A stretch of 64,000 nt of DNA from contig NZ_JAAMFM010000008.1 of assembly GCF_013376105.1 (NCBI RefSeq), positions 60,578-124,577 on the forward strand, written 5' to 3'. The notes beneath the pieces were generated by a model that was not told the origin of the DNA, searched no databases, and saw only the letters and a list, made by a program, of their open reading frames with translations. Numbering within the stretch: position 1 is the stretch's first letter; each line of letters starts with the position of its first letter. Origin of the DNA: Arthrobacter wenxiniae. GTDB taxonomy: Bacteria > Actinomycetota > Actinomycetes > Actinomycetales > Micrococcaceae. Shown one piece after another: positions 54,087-63,671 of the stretch. Both the position numbers and the translations under genes were made by a program.

Positions 54087-54129
54087 CTTGTTGTGGTCCG
54101 GGCTTGACCGGACCACAACAAACTACTGG
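54080..54129. terminator. Bidirectional terminator between convergent genes
   Basis: TTGTTGTGGTCCGG (54088-54101) pairs perfectly with CCGGACCACAACAA (54108-54121) across a six-base loop. After one mismatch the stem extends with CCAGTAG/CTACTGG. Both gene stops, wecB TAG (54084-54086) and the SGNH gene TAG (54123-54125), lie inside the stem. A-rich and T-rich ends serve both directions. Confidence 0.9.
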
Positions 54130-54902
54130 CGGAACAGCTGGCCAGCCTCTGAATGGAACAAGTCGTCCAGCGCCAGGAGTCCGTACTCCTTGTTCATGTG
54201 GTAATAGTCGCCGCGGCTATACAGCGAATCCGGGGACGAATCCTGTGAGTCGGCCAGTCCATACCGTCCGAGGGTGAACATCTCCCCCGAAAGTGTGCGT
54301 GCAGGTTGCGGACGGACATGCACGTCCATGGAGCGCAAGTGTTCCAACGACTGCTCGTAGGCGGCCCGGATGCTGGAGTCGTCGGCGTTGGCCACGATGT
54401 CAGCATAAAAGCCGAAGTCCAGGTCAGACCGGTCTGCGATCCATTCCAATGGGAACGGCTGCTGGACATAGACGATGGGCTTATCGGTCCTGGCCCTCAG
54501 CTCGGTGATCACCCGGCCAGCCTTGTGGCTCATCAACAAGTCGTTGGCAGACGCCTGGTAGGCAGCGCGTGACAGTGTATAGGACCCGCCCGCGGCCTGT
54601 TGGTCACTTCTGAAGCGCGGGTAGGTCCGCGCCAATGTGTTCACCGAGTAGTGCATGCCAAAAACCACGAACACCTCGTACCGGTTACAGTCGAGGTCTT
54701 CGCCATAAGTTAGCCGAATGTCGTCGAACACAACCTGTGCATCGTCCCCGCCCGCCGAAGAATCGTGAATGACAAGCGGTTTGTCGCCGTAGGTGCGATC
54801 AATCTTGAAATCAACATAGAGGTGAGAGTAGCCATCGGCCAATTCATCCCATGCAGGTTTGACGTGCCCCAAGTGGGAGTCGCCCACGAAACAGATTCTC
54901 AT
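54123..54902 (-). CDS. SGNH-hydrolase-like protein
   Basis: 259 residues. The N-terminus MRICFVGDSHLGH gives the block-I GDSH serine of SGNH esterases/acyltransferases. A C-terminal DxxH-type Asp/His pair could be in SRGDYYHMN. No signal peptide is seen. It overlaps the GSCFA gene by ATGA, so the two are likely one functional unit, possibly O-acyl editing of a surface glycan. Confidence 0.65.
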   Translation of the reverse strand: MRICFVGDSHLGHVKPAWDELADGYSHLYVDFKIDRTYGDKPLVIHDSSAGGDDAQVVFDDIRLTYGEDLDCNRYEVFVVFGMHYSVNTLARTYPRFRSDQQAAGGSYTLSRAAYQASANDLLMSHKAGRVITELRARTDKPIVYVQQPFPLEWIADRSDLDFGFYADIVANADDSSIRAAYEQSLEHLRSMDVHVRPQPARTLSGEMFTLGRYGLADSQDSSPDSLYSRGDYYHMNKEYGLLALDDLFHSEAGQLFRQ

Positions 54903-55966
54903 TCTCCGAATGCCTCCAATAGTGCCTCTTCACACATGATTGCTTCCTGTGACGGGGCAGCGGGAACCCCAGACGCGGGCGGGCCAGACGTTACCTGTGC
55001 GGGGTGTTCAGCAAAGAAATATCGCATCACGGTTGCCACGCCGGCGGGCGTCACATTTCGCAGCGTTTCGTCCAAGAAAGAGTTTCCCGCAGGCGCCCCG
55101 GTGATGACTTCATAGGACGGAAAGTAGTCCACATCAGGAAGGTCCGCTGCCAAGGCACCGGCAACGGCCCGGAGGACAGATTTGGAATACACCGTCGCGG
55201 GTAGGACGTGGTGCTCTTCGGCTGTGGCAGCGAGCGATACCGGCGAGACCGTAAGTATAAACTTTAGCCGTGGCGATTCCTCCTGCAGCAGTCGGCGGAG
55301 CTCGATAAAATCCGCATAGACTTCGCCGTAGGTGAAATTGTGGAAATGGAACCGTTCCGGATCGAAGTCGCCTGCAATTGTGCCAGGAGCAGTTGGATAG
55401 ACAGTCCCGGACGCAGTATGGATCCAACCCTCCGTCAGTCCCATAGTGAAGACCAGGACATTGCTGGTTGATATCAAGCCGCGGACCCTCTCAAGGTGTT
55501 GTTCCCGGTGCCTGCGGACCAACTCGGCAGAGTCGAGCCCGCCGGGTTCAATTGCAGGGCGCATGGCATCGTAAAAGCGGCCGTCTTTTTCCCACACGGC
55601 ATCAGCCGGGGTGTGGAGTCCGAGGGCTTCCTGGACCAGTTGCAGGAACTGGCGAACGTAGTAGATGTTGCCGAATCGGGCGGAATAAGTCCCGAAACCG
55701 AAAGACTTTGCGCTTGATTCAAGCATCCAGGGTGGTGCGGGCTCGGTGTCGAGAACCTTGTAGCCGTTGCTGCGCAGGTGCCTTGCTATGTGCTGGGCAA
55801 AACAGCTTCCTGCGGTTGCGATGCCGTCATCGGAGGCAATCTCAAACTTCTTTGTATACAATTCCCGGAATTCTGAAGGCGCCACGCCTGTCACGGCCTG
55901 CTTCCAGAAATTCCGGCTGGGCCGCCCCCTGTAGGGCGAACGGCGGATTTGTGCATTCATTTCCAT
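54899..55966 (-). CDS. GSCFA-domain protein
   Basis: 355 residues. The literal family motif appears in IATAGSCFAQHIARHL. FTMGLTEGWIHTASGTVYPTAPG and KFILTVSPVSLAATAEEHHVLPATVYSKSVLRAVA are further blocks. GSCFA proteins are SGNH-related and occur in polysaccharide loci. AAAGGAG precedes the ATG at 55966. Confidence 0.85.
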   Translation of the reverse strand: MEMNAQIRRSPYRGRPSRNFWKQAVTGVAPSEFRELYTKKFEIASDDGIATAGSCFAQHIARHLRSNGYKVLDTEPAPPWMLESSAKSFGFGTYSARFGNIYYVRQFLQLVQEALGLHTPADAVWEKDGRFYDAMRPAIEPGGLDSAELVRRHREQHLERVRGLISTSNVLVFTMGLTEGWIHTASGTVYPTAPGTIAGDFDPERFHFHNFTYGEVYADFIELRRLLQEESPRLKFILTVSPVSLAATAEEHHVLPATVYSKSVLRAVAGALAADLPDVDYFPSYEVITGAPAGNSFLDETLRNVTPAGVATVMRYFFAEHPAQVTSGPPASGVPAAPSQEAIMCEEALLEAFGE

Positions 55967-56041
55967 GTGGGCTGCTCCTTTCCTCGGAGTGTCTCGATAA
56001 AGGTTTGCTTTAGCCGCAAACAGTGGGTACTCGGCCCGTGG

Positions 56042-57115
56042 CTAAAGTTGGGCAACCAGATCGGCGAAGTCGTTGCTCATCTCGAACGGGGGGTACCGGC
56101 GCGAGAACTCGTAGGCTGAGCGCCTCCGGCGGGGCGCCTCCGCCAAGGCGGCAGCCATGCGGAATGCGAGTTCCCGCGGCGCGCCCCCGCCGTCGTAGTA
56201 GTCCACCCAAGGCTCGCCGCCGTATACGGCCTGCAGCTCGGCTTGGTTGGGCACCAGACACGGCAAGTCAAAGGAGGCAGCCAGCTGCAGTGAACCGGAA
56301 TTGAGCGAGCGCCGGTATGGGACCACCATGAGGTCGGCCGCCTTGAACCAGCGCGGGGTATCCTCAGCAGAGATATAGCCAAGCTCCTTGATATGCCGCA
56401 CTCCCGTGGACAGGGCCGCGTCCAAGGCGCTTCGGTCGTCGTCGCTCACACGCCCGGCCAGCAACAGGTGTACGGACGGGTCTATTTCCTGCAGGCACTG
56501 CACGGCCGCGATCAGGTCCAGGACCCCTTTGTAGGGCTTGATGTTGCCAAAGAACAGCACTGCCTTGGCGTTCTGCGGCAGCCGCAGTGCCGAGCGTGCT
56601 GCCGGCCGCCCAAGATTCGCGTCGTACCACCCGCGGTAACTCGGATGTGGAAGGCAGACGACTTTCCCTTCCGGAATTTCAAAGGTGGGGCGTACAAACT
56701 CGGCGGTTTGCGGGTTCATGATATGAATTGTGTCGGCTATGTCGGCCAGAAACCGGTACAACTCCGTTTCCACGTCCTCAAACCGCGATTCGTGCGCCAT
56801 GGCGTTGTGGACCGTCCAGATAATCTTAAGGCCCCCATCCTTGGCGGTGTGCAGCGTGTCCTGGAACCGGGCAAGCCGCGACGCGGCATCCAGTTCGTCG
56901 CTCGCTTCCTGACACACGCGGGTGGTCCAGTGGACATGCACCACGTCACCGGCTGCCGCATTGACGACCTTTTGATGCAGGTCCTCCAAGAAGTACGACT
57001 TGACCACGCCCATGCCACGGCTTGCACTGGCCATGTACATGATGTCGATGAACGCGTTGTCCGCCCAGTAGGGGAACACGATGATTTTTCGGGCGTGGGT
57101 CTGGGTTGTGCTCAT
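56042..57115 (-). CDS. GT4-like glycosyltransferase
   Basis: 357 residues with the GT-B pattern: VVHVHWTTRV, KIIWTVHNAMAHESR, KAVLFFGNIKPYKGVLDLI and LMVVPYRRSLNSGSLQLAASFDLPCLV. The usual donor-site glutamate pair is not obvious. It probably adds a sugar to a lipid-linked surface polymer. Its start overlaps the upstream GT2 stop by ATGA. Confidence 0.78.
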   Translation of the reverse strand: MSTTQTHARKIIVFPYWADNAFIDIMYMASASRGMGVVKSYFLEDLHQKVVNAAAGDVVHVHWTTRVCQEASDELDAASRLARFQDTLHTAKDGGLKIIWTVHNAMAHESRFEDVETELYRFLADIADTIHIMNPQTAEFVRPTFEIPEGKVVCLPHPSYRGWYDANLGRPAARSALRLPQNAKAVLFFGNIKPYKGVLDLIAAVQCLQEIDPSVHLLLAGRVSDDDRSALDAALSTGVRHIKELGYISAEDTPRWFKAADLMVVPYRRSLNSGSLQLAASFDLPCLVPNQAELQAVYGGEPWVDYYDGGGAPRELAFRMAAALAEAPRRRRSAYEFSRRYPPFEMSNDFADLVAQL

Positions 57116-59526
57116 GGGGTCACTGCCTTAGCGAGTCGTCGAAGGGCTTGGTAGCCGGCGCGGGCGGCGCGCTGAACCGGCACTGGCTGTTGTTTGACCA
57201 GTTGTCGCATCCTTGCCTTGGGATGTCCCTTGCCAGAGAAGCGCTGGGCAACCGCAATTGATGGACTGTGCCCAGCTGCGATGAGGGCAAAGCGCAATAT
57301 GTCGGTACGGGAGCGGTTTAGACGGGCCATGTGACCCACGTTGGCGCCGGCGAAGCGGATAAGCCGCCCCCTGGCTGCTCGCTGCTGGCCCGCTGGCAGT
57401 TGCGCCCATTCATGGATCAATCGGTTAAGCACCCCGCGGCTGTAGGCCTGGCGCCGCAGGTCCAAGGGGATGTTCTCGTCACCGGAGACCAACAGCGCTT
57501 CACGCCATGGAAAGAGGCGACCAATGCCCCCGTTTTCCACGGTCAGGGCTTGGCTGCGCAGCTTGGTGAGAGGCTGCGTGGTACCTGCCAAAATCAGGTG
57601 GTAAACCAGCTGTTTCCGGGGTTCCAGAAAGTCAAGGCCACCGGCCGGGACCAGGCGCAACAGCGTGGCCGCAGCGTCAAAGACGAGTCTCGTGGCAGTG
57701 TCGTGCTTGACCGCGCCTATGGACAGGAAAGTGCGCAGGTGGACCCACAGGTCCTTGTCGAGCATAGGGGCGAAGTAGTTGTCCTCCAAGGCCTGACTGC
57801 GGCGCCGTAGTACCAGTTCAGCGCAGATGCGCTCCTGGTCGAGATAGTCCTGGAGGCTCTCCGGGCGCGTTGCCTTCGCCGTCATGGATGAACTGCCGGG
57901 ACGCCGACGGTAGACGTACGAATGGCCCGGCACCACGTCCAGGGCCGCAGCTCCAACGTAGGCCCGCACCATGGGGCCAATGTCATTGGCGCGGCGGGCG
58001 TCTGGGAAGAAATTGTTGATTCTGTCCCAAAAGGTACGCCTGAACATTTTGTCCCAACAGCAGCGGTTGAGCAGCAACTCGGGGAAAGCATCAATCGTAA
58101 TGCGTTCGCGCAGACTCGCGAACCGCCGGTTCTTCCAGTGCGGATGCCATACCCCGTTGGTGCTCAGTTGGATGTAGTCCCCCACCGCCATGTCCGACCC
58201 GCTGGCGTCCAGCTGGGCCACAAATCGGCTGTACGCGCCCTGGGGCACCATGTCGTCGCCGTCGGCAAAGGCCAGGTACACACCCCGGGCCTGTTCCGTG
58301 CCTACGTTACGGGCCGTGCCGCCGCCTGCGCCATAGGACCGCAGGAAGTGTATGCGCGGGTCCTGTGCCACATGTTCAGCAATGGCGTCGATCGACCTAT
58401 CTTCGCTGCCGTCGTCTACCACCAAGATTTCGAGGTCGTCAAAATCCTGGCGACGTATGCCCAGCAGGCAATCATCGATCCAACGTTCCACGTTCAGGGT
58501 TGGAACCACAACGGACAACCGCGGGGCCTTTCCTCGCGGCCGCGCAGCGCAGATAACCTCCAGCTGCAGGGCCTTGAGAGCCGCAAGCTGCCGGGCAGGA
58601 ACCGCGTTCACCGCCTCAGGGGAGCCCAGGTCGAGGAGCTCAGTGACGAGTCCAGCCAGGGAAATTTTCACATCCGCAGGTGTGGCTGCATCGACCCACC
58701 GGGCCCGGTCGAAGGCTTCAACGCGCAAGATTCGCGCCACATAGGCGTCGCGGACGCCAGCGGGCTGCTCCCGCAACAAGGCAAGAACTTTTCCTGTCTC
58801 CGTGATCCAGTCCGCCATGGGCTTGAGGGTAGTGAGGGAGTTGGAGATGGCTCCGCGGCGCCGCCGGTGTTCGTAGACGTAATCGCTGACGATATCGATA
58901 GTGCCGGCCAGCGTGTAGGCCTTGGCGCAAAAGAATACATCCTCGCACAGCGTGTCTTCGGAAAAGGTGATGGCGTTTTTGCGCAGGAATTCAAGTGAAT
59001 AAGCCTTGTTCCACACGGTGTGGTCGTGGATTAGTTCCGGGTGCCCGGCCAGGGTGATTCCGCGGCGCGACCTGGAGAACGCGGCGGAGACCGTCGTCCA
59101 GTACTCGGAGAATTTGTCCGGGTCTGTATAGAAATCGATGGCCTTGCCCGTGACAAAATCGGATCCGCTGAGAGTGAGTGAATCCATCATCGCCTGTAGC
59201 GCGCCGGCAGGGACGCGGTCGTCGCTGTCCGCAAACAGGACATACGTGCCGCTGCACAGTTCCAGACCCCGGTTGCGTGCGCGCCCGAGTCCGCCGTTTT
59301 CAAAGTCAAACACCTTGACCCGGGCGTCCGAGGCAGCGTAGCTCCGGGCAATGTCAGCCGAAGAGTCGGTGCTGCCGTCGTTGACAACAATGATCTCAAA
59401 GCCGCCAAAAGACTGGTTGACCATTGAATCAAGACACTCTGCCAGCCAGGGCCCGACGTTGTACACGGGGACCACAATGCTAAGTGCAGGACCGTTGCCC
59501 GCAGGCACTGGGTGCGCGGCGGTCAC
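57112..59526 (-). CDS. Two-domain family 2 glycosyltransferase
   Basis: 804 residues from a GTG at 59526 that overlaps the ugd stop (GTGA). It holds two GT-A domains. The first (from about residue 13) has IVVPVYNVGPWL and FADSDDR. The second (from about 335) has VVVPTLNVERW and FADGDDM. A helical C-terminal part follows. Double GT2 proteins often make repeating polymers by alternating transfers. The longer open frame upstream lies inside ugd and is rejected. Confidence 0.85.
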   Translation of the reverse strand: MTAAHPVPAGNGPALSIVVPVYNVGPWLAECLDSMVNQSFGGFEIIVVNDGSTDSSADIARSYAASDARVKVFDFENGGLGRARNRGLELCSGTYVLFADSDDRVPAGALQAMMDSLTLSGSDFVTGKAIDFYTDPDKFSEYWTTVSAAFSRSRRGITLAGHPELIHDHTVWNKAYSLEFLRKNAITFSEDTLCEDVFFCAKAYTLAGTIDIVSDYVYEHRRRRGAISNSLTTLKPMADWITETGKVLALLREQPAGVRDAYVARILRVEAFDRARWVDAATPADVKISLAGLVTELLDLGSPEAVNAVPARQLAALKALQLEVICAARPRGKAPRLSVVVPTLNVERWIDDCLLGIRRQDFDDLEILVVDDGSEDRSIDAIAEHVAQDPRIHFLRSYGAGGGTARNVGTEQARGVYLAFADGDDMVPQGAYSRFVAQLDASGSDMAVGDYIQLSTNGVWHPHWKNRRFASLRERITIDAFPELLLNRCCWDKMFRRTFWDRINNFFPDARRANDIGPMVRAYVGAAALDVVPGHSYVYRRRPGSSSMTAKATRPESLQDYLDQERICAELVLRRRSQALEDNYFAPMLDKDLWVHLRTFLSIGAVKHDTATRLVFDAAATLLRLVPAGGLDFLEPRKQLVYHLILAGTTQPLTKLRSQALTVENGGIGRLFPWREALLVSGDENIPLDLRRQAYSRGVLNRLIHEWAQLPAGQQRAARGRLIRFAGANVGHMARLNRSRTDILRFALIAAGHSPSIAVAQRFSGKGHPKARMRQLVKQQPVPVQRAARAGYQALRRLAKAVTP

Positions 59527-60899
59527 GCGAGCACTCCATTTGCTGCCGTCGCACTCGTCGCCAGCTCGGTCACCGGTTCGGTCTTGCGGCCCAGCTGCAT
59601 CAGCTGCCAGCCGGCGTCGAGCCACGTAGCGGCGTCCAACACGTTTCGGCCGTCCAGTATCCGGCGGCCGGATACCAAGCTGTCCAGGTCTGCTGGCTGG
59701 AGGGTACGGAATTGCTGCCATTCGGTCAGCAGCAACACCATTTCGGCGCCAGCAACGGCCTCCTCCATTGTGTCCGGGTATTCGAGTTGCGGGCAGCGCC
59801 GCCGTGCGCTTTCTTGGGCAATTGGGTCATAGACGCACACCTCATATCCCAGTCCATCCAGCCGAGCGGCCACGTCCAAAGCCGGAGAGTCACGCACGTC
59901 GTCGCTTTCCGGCTTGAAACTGGCGCCCAGTACGGCCACCTTGGCCGAAATGTCGGAGCCACCCAGAGTTTGCTCCACGAGTTCCACCACCTTGTCGCGA
60001 CGGCGCAAGTTGACCTGGTCCACTGCCGAGAGGAAGTCCATGGTCAGGTCAAGCCCCAATTCCTGCGTCCGTGCCTGCAGCGCCCGGATGTCCTTGGGGA
60101 GGCACCCCCCGCCAAAGCCCAGGCCGGCGTTCAGGAAGCGGCGCCCGATGCGGGCGTCCATGCCAATGGCATCAGCCAAAGTCGAGATGTCGCCCCCGGC
60201 CGTCTCGGTGATTTCCGAGAAGGCGTTGATGAAGGAAATCTTCGTAGCGAGGAACGCATTGGCCGCCACCTTGACCAGCTCGGCGGTCTCAAAGTCAGTT
60301 TCAACCACGGGCGTCCCGGCCGCGATGGCCTGCGCATAGACAGACCGGAGAACCCCAAGGGGCCCCGGCTGGTCGGTACCGAAGACGAGCCGGTCAGGGC
60401 GCAGGGTGTCCTGCACGGCATATCCTTCCCGCAGAAACTCCGGGTTCCAAGCCACTTGGATCTCAGCGCCTGTTGGACCAAGCTTCCGCGCCATAGACGC
60501 GAGCCTTCGCGCCGTTCCGACTGGAACAGTGGACTTTCCAATAATCAGCGCGTCATGTGAAATTTGGCCCAGTAGGGAGCGGAATGCGCCGTCAATCTGG
60601 GACATGTCAGCGCGTCCGGCGTGTCCGGACTGCGGCGTGCCTACCGCCAGGAAATGGACGTCGGCAAAGTTCGCGGCTTCCTCCATTGACGTGCTAAACC
60701 GCAGCCGACCGGATTCGGTGTGCTTGCGCAGCAATCCTGGCAGGTCCGGCTCATGGAAGGGCAGGACTCCGGCGTTCAATGCGGCCACCTTGGCTGCGTC
60801 AGTGTCGATGCCCAGGACCTCAAATCCGATTTCGGCTAGACACGCGGCGTGTGTGGCACCAAGATATCCCGTACCTATGACAGTAATTCTCATGGACAT
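59523..60899 (-). CDS. ugd: UDP-glucose 6-dehydrogenase
   Basis: 458 residues. It oxidises UDP-glucose twice to UDP-glucuronate. The Rossmann motif GTGYLG starts at 9, and the catalytic Cys266 is in GFGGGCLPKD. KSTVPVGTA and WNPEFLREG are family blocks. Two ATGs (60899 and 60893) are possible. It supplies an acidic sugar donor for the downstream transferases. UDP-ManNAc dehydrogenases are relatives, but the sequence fits the UDP-glucose group. Confidence 0.9.
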   Translation of the reverse strand: MSMRITVIGTGYLGATHAACLAEIGFEVLGIDTDAAKVAALNAGVLPFHEPDLPGLLRKHTESGRLRFSTSMEEAANFADVHFLAVGTPQSGHAGRADMSQIDGAFRSLLGQISHDALIIGKSTVPVGTARRLASMARKLGPTGAEIQVAWNPEFLREGYAVQDTLRPDRLVFGTDQPGPLGVLRSVYAQAIAAGTPVVETDFETAELVKVAANAFLATKISFINAFSEITETAGGDISTLADAIGMDARIGRRFLNAGLGFGGGCLPKDIRALQARTQELGLDLTMDFLSAVDQVNLRRRDKVVELVEQTLGGSDISAKVAVLGASFKPESDDVRDSPALDVAARLDGLGYEVCVYDPIAQESARRRCPQLEYPDTMEEAVAGAEMVLLLTEWQQFRTLQPADLDSLVSGRRILDGRNVLDAATWLDAGWQLMQLGRKTEPVTELATSATAANGVLA

Positions 60900-60994
60900 G
60901 GACTATTGCTCCCCATTATTTTGGGGCCTCTTTGGGCCCAGTTGATGAATCATTATGAGTGATGCAGACTGCCGTGGCGAACTTCGCCCGGGAA

Positions 60995-62905
60995 TCATGA
61001 TGGCGCGGGTTTATGCGTTGAAAGCCAACTCTTATAGGTCTGACTCCGATAGGTCGAGGGTGCTTGGGCCACCAGCTGAAGCTGTGGGGCTGGGTGAAAC
61101 CCGTTCCATTGTTCACGAATGTCTTGGAGGAACGTTGAATCATCCGCCACCCAAGTATGAAATTGGCCACCAGAGTTACGAGTTCTCCGATGCATCATGT
61201 AGTTCTGTCCGTGGGTGCGGTACACCCGTCCTGAGGACGCTAGAACGGCATCGAGCAAGCCGCGGTCCACGGCGCTAGGCGTATTTCTCCACCCGCCGAC
61301 CGCCTGCAAGTCATGCCTGGATATGAAGATCGTACCGCCGGCAACATGGTGTGAATATTGCTCACCTGCGTGCGCTCTCCGTGTGGTGATGTCCGGACCC
61401 GCCAGGTATGTGAACTCAACTGGTGCGCCTACAAGCGTTGCACCAGAATACTCTCGGGCCAAAAATAGATCTTCGAGATGATGTGCACCATACCAATCAT
61501 CATCATCCATTTTCGCCACGTAATGGCCGGTGGCCCGGCGAAGGCCCAAGTTGAGAACGTCACCGAGTGTAGCTTCAACAGGAGCCCGAATCACGATAAG
61601 GGGTCGACTGAAAGCAGCGATGGCTGCAGTAATAGTCGGATTTTGAGGATCTAAGCCATGTAATACGAGTACAGTTTCAACGCGAGAGTGCGTCTGAAAC
61701 GAAATTTGGCTCAGCGCGTGGGCCACCATTGCCGGCCGTTTGGTGGCTAGCAAGACTGAAACTGAAGGTTCTTCAAGAAGAGCGATACCCGCGCTTTTTC
61801 GAAGCCGTGTACCTACGTACCGTGGAAGAAAAGCACGGAGGGCACTTCTACGAGTATCTATGGACGCGGACTCTCTTTCGGAAGGCGAATTTCCACAAGT
61901 AGAAAACGACTTTAAGCCGTCCATGACACTGCCACCCAGCAGTGTCTCTGCACGCCGAGAGATCTTACCGAACATGACAGGAATACCCGCAGAAGCCAAT
62001 TGAGCCAGAAAATGAGCAACAACCCAATCGTCTAATGCCTCTAGACCAAGCAGTCTGACCATGGAAAAATCTCGAAGTTGTCCGATTTGGACTTCGGAGA
62101 ATACCCCTGTTCGCACGTCCCAAGGCAACCTAATAGACGTAGCCTTCGATTCCAGTCTCCATACGATTCCACTTTCAAGCGCGGTCAGACTAGCCTCTCC
62201 ATAACCAGGAAAGACCTTAAAACCTATAGGCGACGATAAATAGGGATCAACAGGAGGAAGCAAGTCCGTCACTCTGGTCTCAGCGCCAGCTGTTAATAAT
62301 CGCAAGGTACCTGGGCTTGATGGCGTCGCTGGTCCGATTACAAGGTCCAAAGAGTCTACTGGCTCGATTTCATCGGACAACTCGCCTGCAGGAATCCATC
62401 GTGATTGAGGGTCGGCGGCCGCCCATGGAATCCCGGCAGGATCCTGAATTCCTAAACGTAACCCTCCGAGTGGCAACGAGGATCCCTGCTGGCTCGCCAG
62501 CGCGGACACCACACTATGGATATCGAGCCAACCGATAGACGTTATTCCTATTGCGGTTACAGACGGAAATCCAGTCAGAGCCCATATTCTCAGGGATTCA
62601 CCATAATGAACAGGATAGCCCGAGACAAATGGGCGGGACGATTCCGTTTTTTCAAGCACTACCACGACCTGATGAGCACGTCCTTCTACCGAAAATAACG
62701 GCAAAACTTGACGCAAAAAACCTATTGATGGAACCACGACAACATAACACTGATACCAAGGCCCCGGCCGGTTGCTTAGATCCCGCGACAGAGCGGAATC
62801 CAAAATATCTCGTTCAATCCAGGAACCGCTTTTATCCACGAGTTCCGATCCTTTGACGACCTCATCCAATGCCAAGGTACCGAGTGGCACGAATACACTA
62901 TCCAT
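60995..62905 (-). CDS. Family 2 glycosyltransferase with unknown N-terminal region
   Basis: 636 residues. The C-terminal 240 residues are a GT-A domain (VSVLLATKRPAMVAHALSQISFQTH and the metal-binding KMDDDDWYG). The N-terminal 390 residues are not recognised. Base composition drops to about half GC, with many A/T-ending codons, unlike ugd and the genes before it. The start overlaps the upstream gene stop by eight bases (ATGGATAG), so the two genes are coupled and probably came together. Confidence 0.75.
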   Translation of the reverse strand: MDSVFVPLGTLALDEVVKGSELVDKSGSWIERDILDSALSRDLSNRPGPWYQCYVVVVPSIGFLRQVLPLFSVEGRAHQVVVVLEKTESSRPFVSGYPVHYGESLRIWALTGFPSVTAIGITSIGWLDIHSVVSALASQQGSSLPLGGLRLGIQDPAGIPWAAADPQSRWIPAGELSDEIEPVDSLDLVIGPATPSSPGTLRLLTAGAETRVTDLLPPVDPYLSSPIGFKVFPGYGEASLTALESGIVWRLESKATSIRLPWDVRTGVFSEVQIGQLRDFSMVRLLGLEALDDWVVAHFLAQLASAGIPVMFGKISRRAETLLGGSVMDGLKSFSTCGNSPSERESASIDTRRSALRAFLPRYVGTRLRKSAGIALLEEPSVSVLLATKRPAMVAHALSQISFQTHSRVETVLVLHGLDPQNPTITAAIAAFSRPLIVIRAPVEATLGDVLNLGLRRATGHYVAKMDDDDWYGAHHLEDLFLAREYSGATLVGAPVEFTYLAGPDITTRRAHAGEQYSHHVAGGTIFISRHDLQAVGGWRNTPSAVDRGLLDAVLASSGRVYRTHGQNYMMHRRTRNSGGQFHTWVADDSTFLQDIREQWNGFHPAPQLQLVAQAPSTYRSQTYKSWLSTHKPAPS

Positions 62906-63671
62906 TCGACAACATCCGCCTCAACCGTTCAGGAAGAACTTTAATACGCCGTGCGGCTGCCCGAATTCGGCGACGGGATGCCATAAAAGTTCCAAGAGGA
63001 ATTCGCCCGGGAGCGGACTCGAAGACATTGACGTCCACGATGTGACGATCAGCGGCCCCACGGCGAAAGAACACACGGGGCGCGGGCTGTCCGACATAGT
63101 GCAAGCCGATCGCAGCTCCGTCCATCCAACGCTCGGATCCACTTTGGCGCGCAGACAATTCAGAATTTTCACAGCCAACTGCGCGAATGAAACCAGCGTC
63201 CCAAAATTCTAGCGAGGAATGACGACTTGGTACCAGAGCGCGGACGACGGAAACTTCCGGTACTTGTAACGCTTCAAATAAAGCCTCAAGACTATATTCC
63301 GTCAGTAGGAGCCCAACAGGAAGTATCAGCACGGCTTCGGAATTCGCTACAAATTCTTCGAACTTAGCGTCCCAAACGAAGCGTTCATCCTGATCAACCC
63401 AAGTGGATAGAATATCGTTTCCTAGAACCAATTCTGAAAATAGATTTACTCGAAAGTCTTGAAATGAGGACATCAGCAGGGACGATATTGATAGGACCGC
63501 GTCATGTTCGCTGCCGGGACCAGCCAGAACAACAGCCAACCGACTCATGCCAGTCCATGGACCCATGTGCCGCGGGAGCCTAAGTCCCGATTCAGCGATC
63601 CAGGCCGAGACCTGATCGCTCGCCTCTTGGGTAAAAGATGCTGCGGTACTCGGCTGTCGCTTACAGTCCAC
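62898..63671 (-). CDS. Degenerate GT2-like protein
   Basis: About 257 residues from the GTG at 63671, which has AAAGGA at a suitable distance; a GTG two codons earlier is too close to that site. LAVVLAGPGSEHDAVLSISSLLMSSFQDFRVNLF resembles the opening strand-helix of family 2 glycosyltransferases, but no DxD metal motif is seen. It is low GC like its neighbour. Function is unknown; it may be an accessory to the next transferase. Confidence 0.55.
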   Translation of the reverse strand: MDCKRQPSTAASFTQEASDQVSAWIAESGLRLPRHMGPWTGMSRLAVVLAGPGSEHDAVLSISSLLMSSFQDFRVNLFSELVLGNDILSTWVDQDERFVWDAKFEEFVANSEAVLILPVGLLLTEYSLEALFEALQVPEVSVVRALVPSRHSSLEFWDAGFIRAVGCENSELSARQSGSERWMDGAAIGLHYVGQPAPRVFFRRGAADRHIVDVNVFESAPGRIPLGTFMASRRRIRAAARRIKVLPERLRRMLSNG

